Below, piece after piece: positions 1 to 9,045 of a stretch of 40,858 nucleotides of DNA (position 1 is the first letter of the stretch; every line of letters starts with the position of its first letter). The translations under genes and the position numbers were made by a program. Below the pieces are notes generated by a model, which worked only from the letters and a program-made list of their open reading frames with translations, had not been told where the DNA came from and did no database searches. The DNA comes from Desulfoscipio geothermicus. Lineage in GTDB: Bacteria; Bacillota; Desulfotomaculia; Desulfotomaculales; Desulfallaceae. Location of the stretch: assembly GCA_016841645.1 (NCBI GenBank), contig JAENYS010000021.1, positions 1-40,858 of the forward strand. Reading direction: 5' to 3'.

Positions 1-38
1 ACATAATTTGCAGTTTTTGGGCTGTGCCGGGTAAAAAT

Positions 39-68
39 AAATTGGCGTACTACAGGTAGACTAAAAAC
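39..68 (-). repeat. Decayed leader-distal terminal repeat
   Basis: The last 15 plus-strand bases (AGGTAGACTAAAAAC) match the array repeat exactly, while the other half has diverged. In crRNA sense the 5' half is kept and the 3' half with the ATTGAAAC handle is lost. This is the usual fate of the oldest, leader-distal repeat and marks the trailer end of the array. Bases 1-38 show no recognisable feature. Confidence 0.9.
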
Positions 69-2354
69 GACGACAAATTTACGACGTTTAAGTCTAAATA
101 GCTTTAGTTTCAATTCCTCATAGGTAGACTAAAAACTCATGTCTATCATAATTAAACCCAATAGCAGAAGTGTTTCAATTCCTCATAGGTAGACTAAAAA
201 CTTTTGGGACAGTGTATGTATGGGTGATTAGATATGAGTTTCAATTCCTCATAGGTAGACTAAAAACCATTACCGAAGATGAAAAGAAGGAAGCAAGAAA
301 TGGTTTCAATTCCTCATAGGTAGACTAAAAACGAAGGCATTTACCAACTAAGAACAGTATATCGTATTAGTTTCAATTCCTCATAGGTAGACTAAAAACG
401 ACGGTTGCAAGCCCGTAAAACACAGAGCAGAGAAAAGTTTCAATTCCTCATAGGTAGACTAAAAACGTGTTTAAAGCGATTTGCCATTTTTGATTGATGT
501 AGTTTCAATTCCTCATAGGTAGACTAAAAACTATACATCGCCAGTGGACTTATCACGGGATAGGGGTTTCAATTCCTCATAGGTAGACTAAAAACAAGGC
601 ACAGGCAAAGAGTACAGCTTAGTTCACATAAGTTTCAATTCCTCATAGGTAGACTAAAAACGGTAGATAATGGCCGAAGAAAAAAGCTTGCAGGATAGTT
701 TCAATTCCTCATAGGTAGACTAAAAACCTTGTAGTCGTTATGAAAATCTATGGGGGCGTAAGGTTTCAATTCCTCATAGGTAGACTAAAAACCGGAATGA
801 TTGATCAGCCTTACCCCTCTCTGGTTAGCGTTTCAATTCCTCATAGGTAGACTAAAAACTTTCGCTGGCCACACTAGCAACCACGTCCGGAGTTGCGTTT
901 CAATTCCTCATAGGTAGACTAAAAACCCTCCATCGCCGGGGTGACATGGGATAGGCCGCGATAGTGTTTCAATTCCTCATAGGTAGACTAAAAACGCAGG
1001 TCCACAGGTCGGCACGTTCCTGTTTAATCTTTGTTTCAATTCCTCATAGGTAGACTAAAAACTCACCCCCAGGGCCGTACAAAAGGTGGCCAAGGAGGGG
1101 TTTCAATTCCTCATAGGTAGACTAAAAACCCCGGCGCAGTGCAAGTAGTTGATGCATAGCGTCTGCGTTTCAATTCCTCATAGGTAGACTAAAAACTGAA
1201 TAAAGCTTGCATATTGCGGTGCGTATTTATTGAGTTTCAATTCCTCATAGGTAGACTAAAAACACAAGGGAAAAGAGAATATTTAACTTCTGAACAATGT
1301 TTCAATTCCTCATAGGTAGACTAAAAACCGGAGTGCCGTCCACATATTTGCACTCTGTAAGTGGTTTCAATTCCTCATAGGTAGACTAAAAACGAGTGGA
1401 TCAAGGCATTGTCAATTATGCTGATAATGGTTTCAATTCCTCATAGGTAGACTAAAAACCTTGCTATTTTCGGCATAGCTGCCGGATGTTAAGTGTTTCA
1501 ATTCCTCATAGGTAGACTAAAAACAAACGCAAATATGGAGGTCAAAAAAGTCAATGGTAGGTTTCAATTCCTCATAGGTAGACTAAAAACCCATAGCCAG
1601 GCTTACCACGGCCATCACGCCCAAGGTTTCAATTCCTCATAGGTAGACTAAAAACGTTATTTGTTTGGGATGGTTATTAGTTTGGAATGATTAGTTTCAA
1701 TTCCTCATAGGTAGACTAAAAACGCAAATGTCGGCAGCTTGTAAGTAAGACATGCCGGTTTCAATTCCTCATAGGTAGACTAAAAACTTACGACGTTTAG
1801 TAATCTTGTCTGACGAGTTGACGAGTTTCAATTCCTCATAGGTAGACTAAAAACGAAAAAAAAGACAAAATCACGAAAAAGGGTACAATGTTTCAATTCC
1901 TCATAGGTAGACTAAAAACAACCAAGTCTGCCATTCCCGATTCTTTGGCTCTGGGTTTCAATTCCTCATAGGTAGACTAAAAACGTTAACGCTGTGTCGC
2001 TGGCTACGGACGCTATTGTGGTTTCAATTCCTCATAGGTAGACTAAAAACTTGATTTTGAAGACGGAGAAGTAATTGAAATATCTGTTTCAATTCCTCAT
2101 AGGTAGACTAAAAACGATGCGGATATTGGTCAGAGAAAAGCCCATGTAACGGGTTTCAATTCCTCATAGGTAGACTAAAAACGTTCTCTACCCCGTTATA
2201 TGTGGCAATATCAGGTTTTCGTTTCAATTCCTCATAGGTAGACTAAAAACACCCAAGCCAGCCAAGCACAGTCCCAACTACACCGCCGTTTCAATTCCTC
2301 ATAGGTAGACTAAAAACCCAATCTCCTTGTCAATAGCCGTGCGCACCCATCTGC

Positions 2355-2384
2355 GTTCCAATTCCTCATAGGTAGACTAAAAAC
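2355..2384 (-). repeat. CRISPR repeat with a base change in the crRNA handle
   Basis: This unit begins GTTCCAATTCC instead of GTTTCAATTCC; the rest is unchanged. On the transcribed strand the handle becomes ATTGGAAC instead of ATTGAAAC. The handle belongs to the crRNA whose spacer lies to the left (2318-2354). Confidence 0.9.
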
Positions 2385-4106
2385 GGCTAAATACCGGACA
2401 CGAGGTTTTGGTTGGGATCGATAGTTTCAATTCCTCATAGGTAGACTAAAAACGGAGGCTTTGGTTGCTGTTGTAGATGACGCTCTGGCGTTTCAATTCC
2501 TCATAGGTAGACTAAAAACGGAGAAGGAGGAAAAATATGTCAGAGTTAAAATCAAGTTTCAATTCCTCATAGGTAGACTAAAAACGCCCGTGAGTTACAC
2601 AATTATGCAAGGAGGTGGTTTGTTTCAATTCCTCATAGGTAGACTAAAAACCTCCACCATTGTTACAACCGGCATAGGGTATTTAAATGGTTTCAATTCC
2701 TCATAGGTAGACTAAAAACAAAAGCAGCAGATAGTAAAGCTTTCTGCCACAGTTGTTTCAATTCCTCATAGGTAGACTAAAAACCCGAGATTTGGAAGCA
2801 AGTCGAGGGTATGATTGCTGTGTTTCAATTCCTCATAGGTAGACTAAAAACTAATGTACTAAATATTACTAAAACTGAATTATCTGTAGTTTCAATTCCT
2901 CATAGGTAGACTAAAAACTCCAGAAGAAATAAGAAAGAAAATAGGTGAAGGTCAGTTTCAATTCCTCATAGGTAGACTAAAAACTGCCGTGGGTTTGGCA
3001 TACCCTTGGACTTGTATTTTAGTTTCAATTCCTCATAGGTAGACTAAAAACTACTTAAATCTATATATTCAAACATTGAAGAAAGAAGTTTCAATTCCTC
3101 ATAGGTAGACTAAAAACATTGCAGACAATCCAGGTTATGAATGGTCTAAATGGTTTCAATTCCTCATAGGTAGACTAAAAACCTACCCAAAATCAACCGC
3201 CCTTAAAGGCCATTTACAGTTTCAATTCCTCATAGGTAGACTAAAAACCAATGTAACTTGCTGCACCGGAAACCGCATTCCAAGTTTCAATTCCTCATAG
3301 GTAGACTAAAAACATCGTAACCGTCGCCAAGCATAGACGCGTCAATCGGGAGTTTCAATTCCTCATAGGTAGACTAAAAACGGCACCGTCTACACCGTTT
3401 CGCCTTGTGGTGTTCGTTTCAATTCCTCATAGGTAGACTAAAAACGAGTATTAACCTTAACAAACTACCATAGTTTGGTAAGTTTCAATTCCTCATAGGT
3501 AGACTAAAAACTTGTAAAATTCAATACCGGCCAAACATCCGATTATATGTTTCAATTCCTCATAGGTAGACTAAAAACACTTACAGCGAGTTTATATATA
3601 ACGACGGAAAACAGTTTCAATTCCTCATAGGTAGACTAAAAACGGTTTGTACTAGTGCAATGTTGACCACCTCCAGGACAGTTTCAATTCCTCATAGGTA
3701 GACTAAAAACGAGATATTTATATGAGACGGAATAGGTTTGTGTAGTGTTTCAATTCCTCATAGGTAGACTAAAAACGGTTTCCCTTTGCGAGAAATAAAA
3801 AACTTCCCGCGGAGTTTCAATTCCTCATAGGTAGACTAAAAACATTTGCGACAAAGACGCAATAAAAAAGCTGGTGCAAGTTTCAATTCCTCATAGGTAG
3901 ACTAAAAACTAAGCACGGTGAAATTTCCGACCACGGCCATGATGTGTTTCAATTCCTCATAGGTAGACTAAAAACGAGTAAAAAGTAGTAAATAGTAGTA
4001 AAAAATTATGTGTTTCAATTCCTCATAGGTAGACTAAAAACGAGCAATGTATGATATACTTAGATATGGAAAATTTGTTTCAATTCCTCATAGGTAGACT
4101 AAAAAC

Positions 4107-4258
4107 CCGCCGAAAACCCACTAAATAAAGGATAGTTAGAAGTTATATTCACTTCGTCCATCCACTAATAAAATACTAAAAACTCAATTTTACAAGCTCT
4201 CTCTCTGTCGTCACCAAACGCGATTTTAAACATTATTCATACTCGACGACCAAATTGA
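4107..4258 (-). promoter_or_regulatory. CRISPR leader between cas2 and the array
   Basis: These 152 non-coding bases lie between the end of cas2 and the first, newest repeat and have no credible open reading frame. They are AT-rich next to the array. By orientation they must hold the array promoter and the signals for new-spacer integration. A stretch at 4175-4183 (ACTAAAAAC on the plus strand) repeats nine bases of the CRISPR repeat end. I cannot pick out a convincing -35/-10 pair by eye. Confidence 0.75.
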
Positions 4259-4522
4259 TTAGAGGTAATTATCCTCCCCACCCTTTTTTATGCCAATGAT
4301 TTCCCTTTCCGAATACTTCATGGTGCGAAAAGTGTAGAACATTATAGAATCATATTCCTCATCAATAATCCTTTTCAACTCTATCTTTAATTTTTTGAAA
4401 CTGCTTTCGTTGATCTCCCCCTCTAAGACTGAATTTTGCACCCAGTAAAGATACTTGCGGGAAGTTTTGAGCACTTTTCCCACCCTCTTTTGACCAACAT
4501 CATATACCAAAATCACAAACAA
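4259..4522 (-). CDS. cas2: CRISPR-associated endonuclease Cas2
   Basis: Small dimeric protein that bridges two Cas1 dimers in the spacer-integration complex. The 87-residue product starts MFVILVYDVG, with the conserved N-terminal beta strand and the acidic residue D8 of the Cas2 ferredoxin fold; length is normal for the family. The frame is open back to a TTG at 4528, but that codon abuts the ribosome site GGGAGG with no spacing. The TTG at 4522 sits 6 bases after it and gives the usual Cas2 N-terminus, so I chose it. The site directly follows the cas1 stop, so the two are likely translationally linked. It is the last gene before the leader. Confidence 0.93.
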   Translation of the reverse strand: MFVILVYDVGQKRVGKVLKTSRKYLYWVQNSVLEGEINESSFKKLKIELKRIIDEEYDSIMFYTFRTMKYSEREIIGIKKGGEDNYL

Positions 4523-4534
4523 AAACAACCTCCC

Positions 4535-5527
4535 TTACCAGCGAGATACAAAGGGTTCATACTTTTTTTCATTCATCAGATGTTTTTCCAATTTATATAA
4601 TTCCATGCGTATAAGCCTGCGATATGATACCTCTCTCCCCAATTCCCGGTGTTTGATTGTTGTCCTCATTTTATTTTCCCATTCTTCCACAAACACCTTT
4701 CTGCCCTTGTCATTCATCAGTATCCCTTTCGCTTTGCTCTCAAAATGGGTGCTCCGCAGCATATTCCGCGCTAAAAGAGAGAAAATCAGCCTATCCACGA
4801 GAATGGGTTTGAAAATCTCCGCAACATCCAGATTTAATGTAAAACGCCGGAAATTAGTGGTATGCAAATAGCCAATCCTGGGATCAAGATGGGTCTTATA
4901 TATCTCGCTGAGCACCGCAGTATAGGCTAAAGTATTGCCAAAACTTATGAGCGCGTTAATGCGATCCTGTGGCGGTCGGCGATTACGGCCTTTAAACAGA
5001 AATGCAGACTTATCAATAATGGTATTGAAAGCAGCATAATAAGCATCTCGGATGTTGCCTTCAATCGCCATCAACTCCTCAATATTTTGACAAGACCCGA
5101 TTTTATCTGTGAGCTCGTTAATACGTTGGAGTTCAACCTCCAATGTTTTTCCCCGGTTCTCATAATAGCGCAGCACATGAACAATATTGACCGCAGCTCC
5201 CCGAACAAATTGTTGAGCCAGCAGCCGGCGTTTATCTTCATCCATATAATGTTCGGCCTGTTTAAGAATCATATATCCGGAATTAAGGTGCTCACGGGGG
5301 TAAAATGAGCCTATGTAATAACCGTAATTGTTGAGAAAATGAAGAATAATCTCCTTTTGAGCGGCAAACTCCAAAAACCTTTTATTTAAAGATACCTCAC
5401 CAAAGACAACTATTTCTTTAACATCCTCAACCGGCAAATATTTTTTCCCTTCCCCGGTTTCAAAAAATATCGTATTGTCCTTACGTTTAAACTCCCCGTC
5501 ATTAAAAACGTATATGGTCTTCTTCAT
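4535..5527 (-). CDS. cas1: CRISPR-associated integrase/endonuclease Cas1 (type I-B)
   Basis: Metal-dependent integrase that inserts new spacers at the leader end of the array together with Cas2. The product has 330 residues, the usual size. The catalytic set is visible: E156 in AIEGN, H222 in GYLHTTN, and D234/E237 in LNLDVAEIFKP. An N-terminal beta-rich domain (about 1-75) precedes the helical catalytic domain. The gene follows cas4 after about 14 bases and ends about a dozen bases before cas2. All key residues are present, so adaptation is probably functional. The arrangement cas4-cas1-cas2-array is the common I-B layout. Confidence 0.97.
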   Translation of the reverse strand: MKKTIYVFNDGEFKRKDNTIFFETGEGKKYLPVEDVKEIVVFGEVSLNKRFLEFAAQKEIILHFLNNYGYYIGSFYPREHLNSGYMILKQAEHYMDEDKRRLLAQQFVRGAAVNIVHVLRYYENRGKTLEVELQRINELTDKIGSCQNIEELMAIEGNIRDAYYAAFNTIIDKSAFLFKGRNRRPPQDRINALISFGNTLAYTAVLSEIYKTHLDPRIGYLHTTNFRRFTLNLDVAEIFKPILVDRLIFSLLARNMLRSTHFESKAKGILMNDKGRKVFVEEWENKMRTTIKHRELGREVSYRRLIRMELYKLEKHLMNEKKYEPFVSRW

Positions 5528-5541
5528 AACGGCCTCCCTGC

Positions 5542-6039
5542 TTATGCCCAGCAGAACTCATTATAGGCGCATTTTCTGCAATATTTATTTTTCACTGGCT
5601 CCGGTGCGGTTTCACGATTAACAAGCGCTGTTATTTCTTTTATCGTAGACCTGATCTCCGCTTCACCGGTTTCGTCCAAAACAACCTCTATTTTTTTCTT
5701 CTCCTCCGGTATCATTAATTGTCCTTTGGCATCAATGCCCATTTCTCTCAACTGCAATAAATAGAATAACAGCTGCTTAGAAGCACTCTGTATAAATCGA
5801 GAGCTCTTTTTTACCTCACCTACGATCAGATTCCCATTTTCGGACCTAATCAAATCTATTTTGGCATTGCCCAGGTCTATTTCTTTTTTGTCACGCGCAT
5901 ATGTACTCTCACCAATAATCCTACCCATACTAACGTTCTCATTCTCTTGATCGGGAAATAACTGGTGAGACATGAGCCACACCTCTCTTTTGCATATGTA
6001 ATAGTACCATACCAAGGTACCGGTCACTGCAAAGTTCAT
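5542..6039 (-). CDS. cas4: CRISPR-associated exonuclease Cas4
   Basis: RecB-family iron-sulfur exonuclease that trims pre-spacers and helps choose PAM and orientation during adaptation. In the 165-residue product C16 and the C-terminal C154, C157 and C163 form the four-cysteine cluster site. D62, E75 and K77 (in GEVKKS) form the RecB nuclease core, followed by a QxxxY motif at Q89-Y93. Length is typical for stand-alone Cas4. It is the first gene after the broken hicA and the start of the adaptation block cas4-cas1-cas2. No residue that I would expect is missing. Confidence 0.95.
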   Translation of the reverse strand: MNFAVTGTLVWYYYICKREVWLMSHQLFPDQENENVSMGRIIGESTYARDKKEIDLGNAKIDLIRSENGNLIVGEVKKSSRFIQSASKQLLFYLLQLREMGIDAKGQLMIPEEKKKIEVVLDETGEAEIRSTIKEITALVNRETAPEPVKNKYCRKCAYNEFCWA

Positions 6040-6081
6040 TTGCGTTTCCCCTTTCGGTCTTCACAGGACTTTCCTGCGCAA

Positions 6082-6298
6082 TTACATATACGCATCCGGA
6101 TCAAGTTGTAAATCCTGCAGTATTTTCCTCAATAAGCCTCAGCCGATATCTTGGCCCGGATGAAAAGGAAGCACCGTAGTCCGGCCATCTATATGTTGGT
6201 AAAAAGCATTTGCTGCCCAGCTGACGCTTACACTGAAAACCCAGATACGACAATATTTTCTCCAGATCCTGAGCGGAAATGATTGGCAGCTTGCTCAT
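6082..6298 (-). pseudogene. hicA: Broken HicA mRNA-interferase toxin
   Basis: HicA toxins are small double-stranded-RNA-binding-fold mRNA nucleases with one catalytic histidine in a G-S/G-H motif. The first 29 codons read MSKLPIISAQDLEKIL and end RQLGS, a standard HicA start. The open frame then continues to 6101 as nonsense. Shifted by one base, the family tail appears: AFYQHIDGRTTVLPFHPG, then a TGA stop at 6139-6141, then GLLRKILQDLQLDPDAYM and a stop at 6082-6084. The extra base lies at 6208-6211, where AAAT replaces what should be a histidine codon. Two independent lesions and loss of the catalytic residue mean this toxin is dead. The start overlaps the hicB end by 4 bases (ATGA). Confidence 0.85.
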
Positions 6299-6513
6299 AT
6301 CGCAACCTCAACTTCATGAACCCCTACAAAGCTGGAACTGCCTTTATCAAATTTTTGCATACTCAAATAAAGCCTGATCGCTTCCCGAATACGCTCATCC
6401 AATTGATTCAGGTCGGCAGCCTGGGTATGACATCCAGGCGATGCCGGCACCGAAGCCACATAAATACCATCCTCATCTTTTTCGATGATTACTGTAAAGC
6501 GGTATTTCTCCAT
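6295..6513 (-). CDS. hicB: HicB-type antitoxin, short form
   Basis: The 72-residue product has the HicB partial RNase-H fold: MEKYRFTVIIEKDEDGIY, then VPASPGCHTQAADLNQLDERIREAI. It ends without the C-terminal helix-turn-helix or ribbon-helix-helix domain that longer HicB proteins use to bind DNA. In working modules it neutralises HicA. Here its partner just downstream is broken, so this looks like an orphan antitoxin. The pair sits between cas3 and cas4 in the same direction, behind an 87-base gap that probably carries its own promoter. Ribosome site GGGAAG precedes the ATG. The frame is open and undamaged. Confidence 0.88.
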   Translation of the reverse strand: MEKYRFTVIIEKDEDGIYVASVPASPGCHTQAADLNQLDERIREAIRLYLSMQKFDKGSSSFVGVHEVEVAI

Positions 6514-6516
6514 GGT

Positions 6517-6574
6517 GGACTTCCCTCTTTCAGTTATTCTTATATAATGATTACGATATTCTAAAGGACTTCCC
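6517..6574 (-). promoter_or_regulatory. Upstream region of hicB with a 10-bp direct repeat
   Basis: The word AGGGAAGTCC occurs twice on the minus strand, with cores at 6566-6574 and 6517-6525, 49 bases apart. The second overlaps the ribosome site of hicB. An AT-rich TATATAAG stretch lies between them and could be a -10 region. The arrangement resembles paired operator sites around an autoregulated toxin-antitoxin promoter, but the short HicB lacks a visible DNA-binding domain, so the role is uncertain. Confidence 0.35.
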
Positions 6575-6600
6575 TTAAAACAAAACTAAAACGATAGTAT

Positions 6601-9045
6601 TTACCACACAGCAAAACTATCCCCCTCGGTTTTAAAACCGGTATCGCCTTTCCCTTCTACTTTATAATAACTATCCACCACATCCAGCCCTATATGAAAA
6701 ATACCGCCTACCATACTGTCCGCAAAGGGGTATAGCCATTTTGCATCTTTTTGCACCGATATAATATATTGTTGAAAAATATTTTTAAAGCGATAAAATT
6801 CTTCTTTACGTTGCCATCTGTCTTCAATATCATTAAGATGCAAAAACCTGTTCCACAACTCTTGGGCCGTCTCATCAATCTCCACGAAAAGATCGGCCTT
6901 TTCATAATTTTCATTTATAAGTTTGAAATCCCGAATCTTCTCGTAATTCAATGAGTATACCGCTTCCAAAACATCTTGTGATTCGGTATCGGACAATATG
7001 CCCTGATCCAATAGCCTATAATAACTATTGCTCATGGTATAAAAATCCTTTTCTTCAATAAATCCCTGATTAGAGCAATCCGCCAGAGTTTTTTGGGTAG
7101 CATTCAACAGAGTACTATCATAGATATACGATGAGTCCGGTTTATTACCTCGCTTAATATAATACAGCCGGACAACTCCCTTGCCTTTACTCTGATTGCG
7201 GTTGCACCTGCCAGCCACCTGATTCACGGAATCCAGGGGGCCCATATCTCGGAAAACCAGATCCAGATCAATATCCACCCCCGCTTCGATTAATTGAGTA
7301 CTAACCACTACCTTCCGTTTTGATTGCCTCTTCTTGATTGTATCAATTCTTAATTTTCTCTCCGCCGGCACAACATGCGAGGATAGATAAAAGAAGCAAT
7401 TTTTCTCTGATCCCAAGTCATCTATGAGGGCTTCATATATGATTTGGGCTGACTTAATGGTATTCATTACCACCAGTATATCTTTATTCGCTTCCTGTAT
7501 AGCTTCCCGTATGACGATTTCCTGAAAATCACTGATATCTATTATCGAATCAATGCAGGGCTCCAACCTGATTCGGTTCAGGGTGCAATAATAACGCTCT
7601 TTGCCGGCCACCAGATCATATATTTCATTTTGGGGAAAAATTAAAGGCAAGGTGGCGGTCACAAAAATAAAATAGGTGTCCATGTGCTCCGCCATATAAT
7701 TGCAGATTTGCCGCAGCAACTGCCAATATTGATGGGGAATGGCCTGTACTTCATCCAGTATTACGATGGAATTGGCTATTCTATGAAATTTACGGGAGGC
7801 TGTATTACGGTTGGTGATTAAACTATGAAACAGCTGAACAAAAGTCGTAACAATAATGACCGAATTCCAACCTTCAATAATAAAGCTAGATTCAAGCGAG
7901 GAATACTCCAAATGTTCATCGTCATTTTCGTTCACTTTATAGAAGCTTTCCGCAAGATAATGATGCTTCAAAAGAATGTCATTGCCCGGCTCCCGGCCAG
8001 TCACTTCAGTAAAGACATGGTGAAAAACCTGATAGTTTTGATCAATGATGCTTGTAAAAGGCAGCGCATATACGATGGATCGGTTGATCTTCTCCCGGGC
8101 ATACAGCGCTTCTCTAATCTTCACTGCCGCCGACAAGGTATCCAAAGTTTTTCCCGTGCCGGTGGGAACATTGATAGACAATATATGATGCCCCTCTTCT
8201 ATGGCACCACAAACATCGATCGCTTTTTGATAGATTTCATGGCGAAGCCGGTTCATGTTCGTATCGGGGCTATCATACCCCAACATGCGCTGATATTCAT
8301 CCACCAGGCTGCCGGAAATACTATGACCAGTATATTCCCGATCAAGTCCCGAGGCATCACTTTTATCAGCATCCACCAGAGTAGAATACAATAAAGCGGT
8401 AACAAAATAATAATCCAGCTGCTGCTTCCTGCCTATTATTCTGATCAAACTGCGGACAGAGCGCATATCATGATCATAATGATTGATTTTTTCTTTAAAC
8501 CAATCGTAATTGCAATGCTGAAGAGCCGGAATCCCTGTAAAAACGTTCGTCAATAATTCATCCCAGTGCCATACATCAACATCCGCCAAATACTTGGCTA
8601 TCTCTTCCGCTTTATACTTGCCGCCTACCTCTACCAGGGAATTGAGATCCCCATGATGCCGCTGAATGACAAAAAATGCAGCGATAGGCAAGTAAGCCAT
8701 GTTCTCATCTGCAATCCCCCTGACGTGCCCATATTCCCGCACCAAATAATAAGCGCAAAAAGCGCCTAAAGGGCTGTGTCTGGTTTCGGTATGGTTTTTC
8801 ATACGCATTTTTTCTTCCTGATTCTGGATTTTTAAATAGGCTTGAAAGGATCGGGTGGATTTGCCCAGATCATGGACAAGTCCGACGATATAAGCAATAT
8901 CTGCCAGCAGAGATTTGTCTATCATAAAATTTATTTGCAGATTACCAATCCAGTTGCGGGCGGTTTGCCCTACCGCTACCAGATGATCCTTCAATAATTT
9001 GTCGGGATGGGAAAAAAGCTGATCACATAAATACCACATTCTCAT
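6601..9045 (-). CDS. cas3: CRISPR-associated helicase-nuclease Cas3 (HD + SF2)
   Basis: Effector nuclease recruited by the I-B Cascade to unwind and degrade target DNA. The 814-residue product has an N-terminal HD nuclease domain (about 1-230) with H21, HD at 58-59 (VHDLGKS), H90, a histidine pair at 130-131 and D225. The SF2 helicase part follows: Walker A PTGTGKT at 294-300, DEVQ box at 431-434, and motif VI QVAGRCNRN at about 609-617. All catalytic motifs are present, and the fused HD-helicase layout and length are normal. The start overlaps the cas5 end by 23 bases, implying coupled translation. It is followed by the hicBA remnant rather than directly by cas4. Confidence 0.96.
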   Translation of the reverse strand: MRMWYLCDQLFSHPDKLLKDHLVAVGQTARNWIGNLQINFMIDKSLLADIAYIVGLVHDLGKSTRSFQAYLKIQNQEEKMRMKNHTETRHSPLGAFCAYYLVREYGHVRGIADENMAYLPIAAFFVIQRHHGDLNSLVEVGGKYKAEEIAKYLADVDVWHWDELLTNVFTGIPALQHCNYDWFKEKINHYDHDMRSVRSLIRIIGRKQQLDYYFVTALLYSTLVDADKSDASGLDREYTGHSISGSLVDEYQRMLGYDSPDTNMNRLRHEIYQKAIDVCGAIEEGHHILSINVPTGTGKTLDTLSAAVKIREALYAREKINRSIVYALPFTSIIDQNYQVFHHVFTEVTGREPGNDILLKHHYLAESFYKVNENDDEHLEYSSLESSFIIEGWNSVIIVTTFVQLFHSLITNRNTASRKFHRIANSIVILDEVQAIPHQYWQLLRQICNYMAEHMDTYFIFVTATLPLIFPQNEIYDLVAGKERYYCTLNRIRLEPCIDSIIDISDFQEIVIREAIQEANKDILVVMNTIKSAQIIYEALIDDLGSEKNCFFYLSSHVVPAERKLRIDTIKKRQSKRKVVVSTQLIEAGVDIDLDLVFRDMGPLDSVNQVAGRCNRNQSKGKGVVRLYYIKRGNKPDSSYIYDSTLLNATQKTLADCSNQGFIEEKDFYTMSNSYYRLLDQGILSDTESQDVLEAVYSLNYEKIRDFKLINENYEKADLFVEIDETAQELWNRFLHLNDIEDRWQRKEEFYRFKNIFQQYIISVQKDAKWLYPFADSMVGGIFHIGLDVVDSYYKVEGKGDTGFKTEGDSFAVW

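Larger units (their letters stand above)
39..4106 (-). CRISPR. Type I-B CRISPR array, 62 repeats and 61 spacers
   Basis: A 30-bp direct repeat, on the plus strand starting GTTTCAATTCC and ending GTAGACTAAAAAC, recurs about every 64-69 bp. I count 62 units: a decayed one at 39-68 and 61 others from 107-136 to 4077-4106. Spacers are about 34-39 bp. On the minus strand the repeat starts GTTTTTAGTC and ends ATTGAAAC, the 8-nt 5' handle typical of type I-A/I-B crRNA, so the array is transcribed leftwards in the same direction as the cas genes. The position of cas2 on the right and the decayed terminal repeat on the left agree with this. The repeat has only a weak possible stem (CCT/AGG), as is common for I-B. 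One unit (2355-2384) carries a base change; the others look identical. The size suggests an array that has been active for a long time. Confidence 0.98.

Noticed and set aside
2461-2706. An 81-codon open frame within the CRISPR array
   Set aside because: It is made of repeat translations (FQFLIGRLKT) joined by spacers and is an artefact of the repeat lacking stops in that frame.
7825-8394. A 189-codon plus-strand frame opposite cas3
   Set aside because: It is fully covered by cas3, which has all helicase-nuclease motifs; the plus-strand product resembles nothing.
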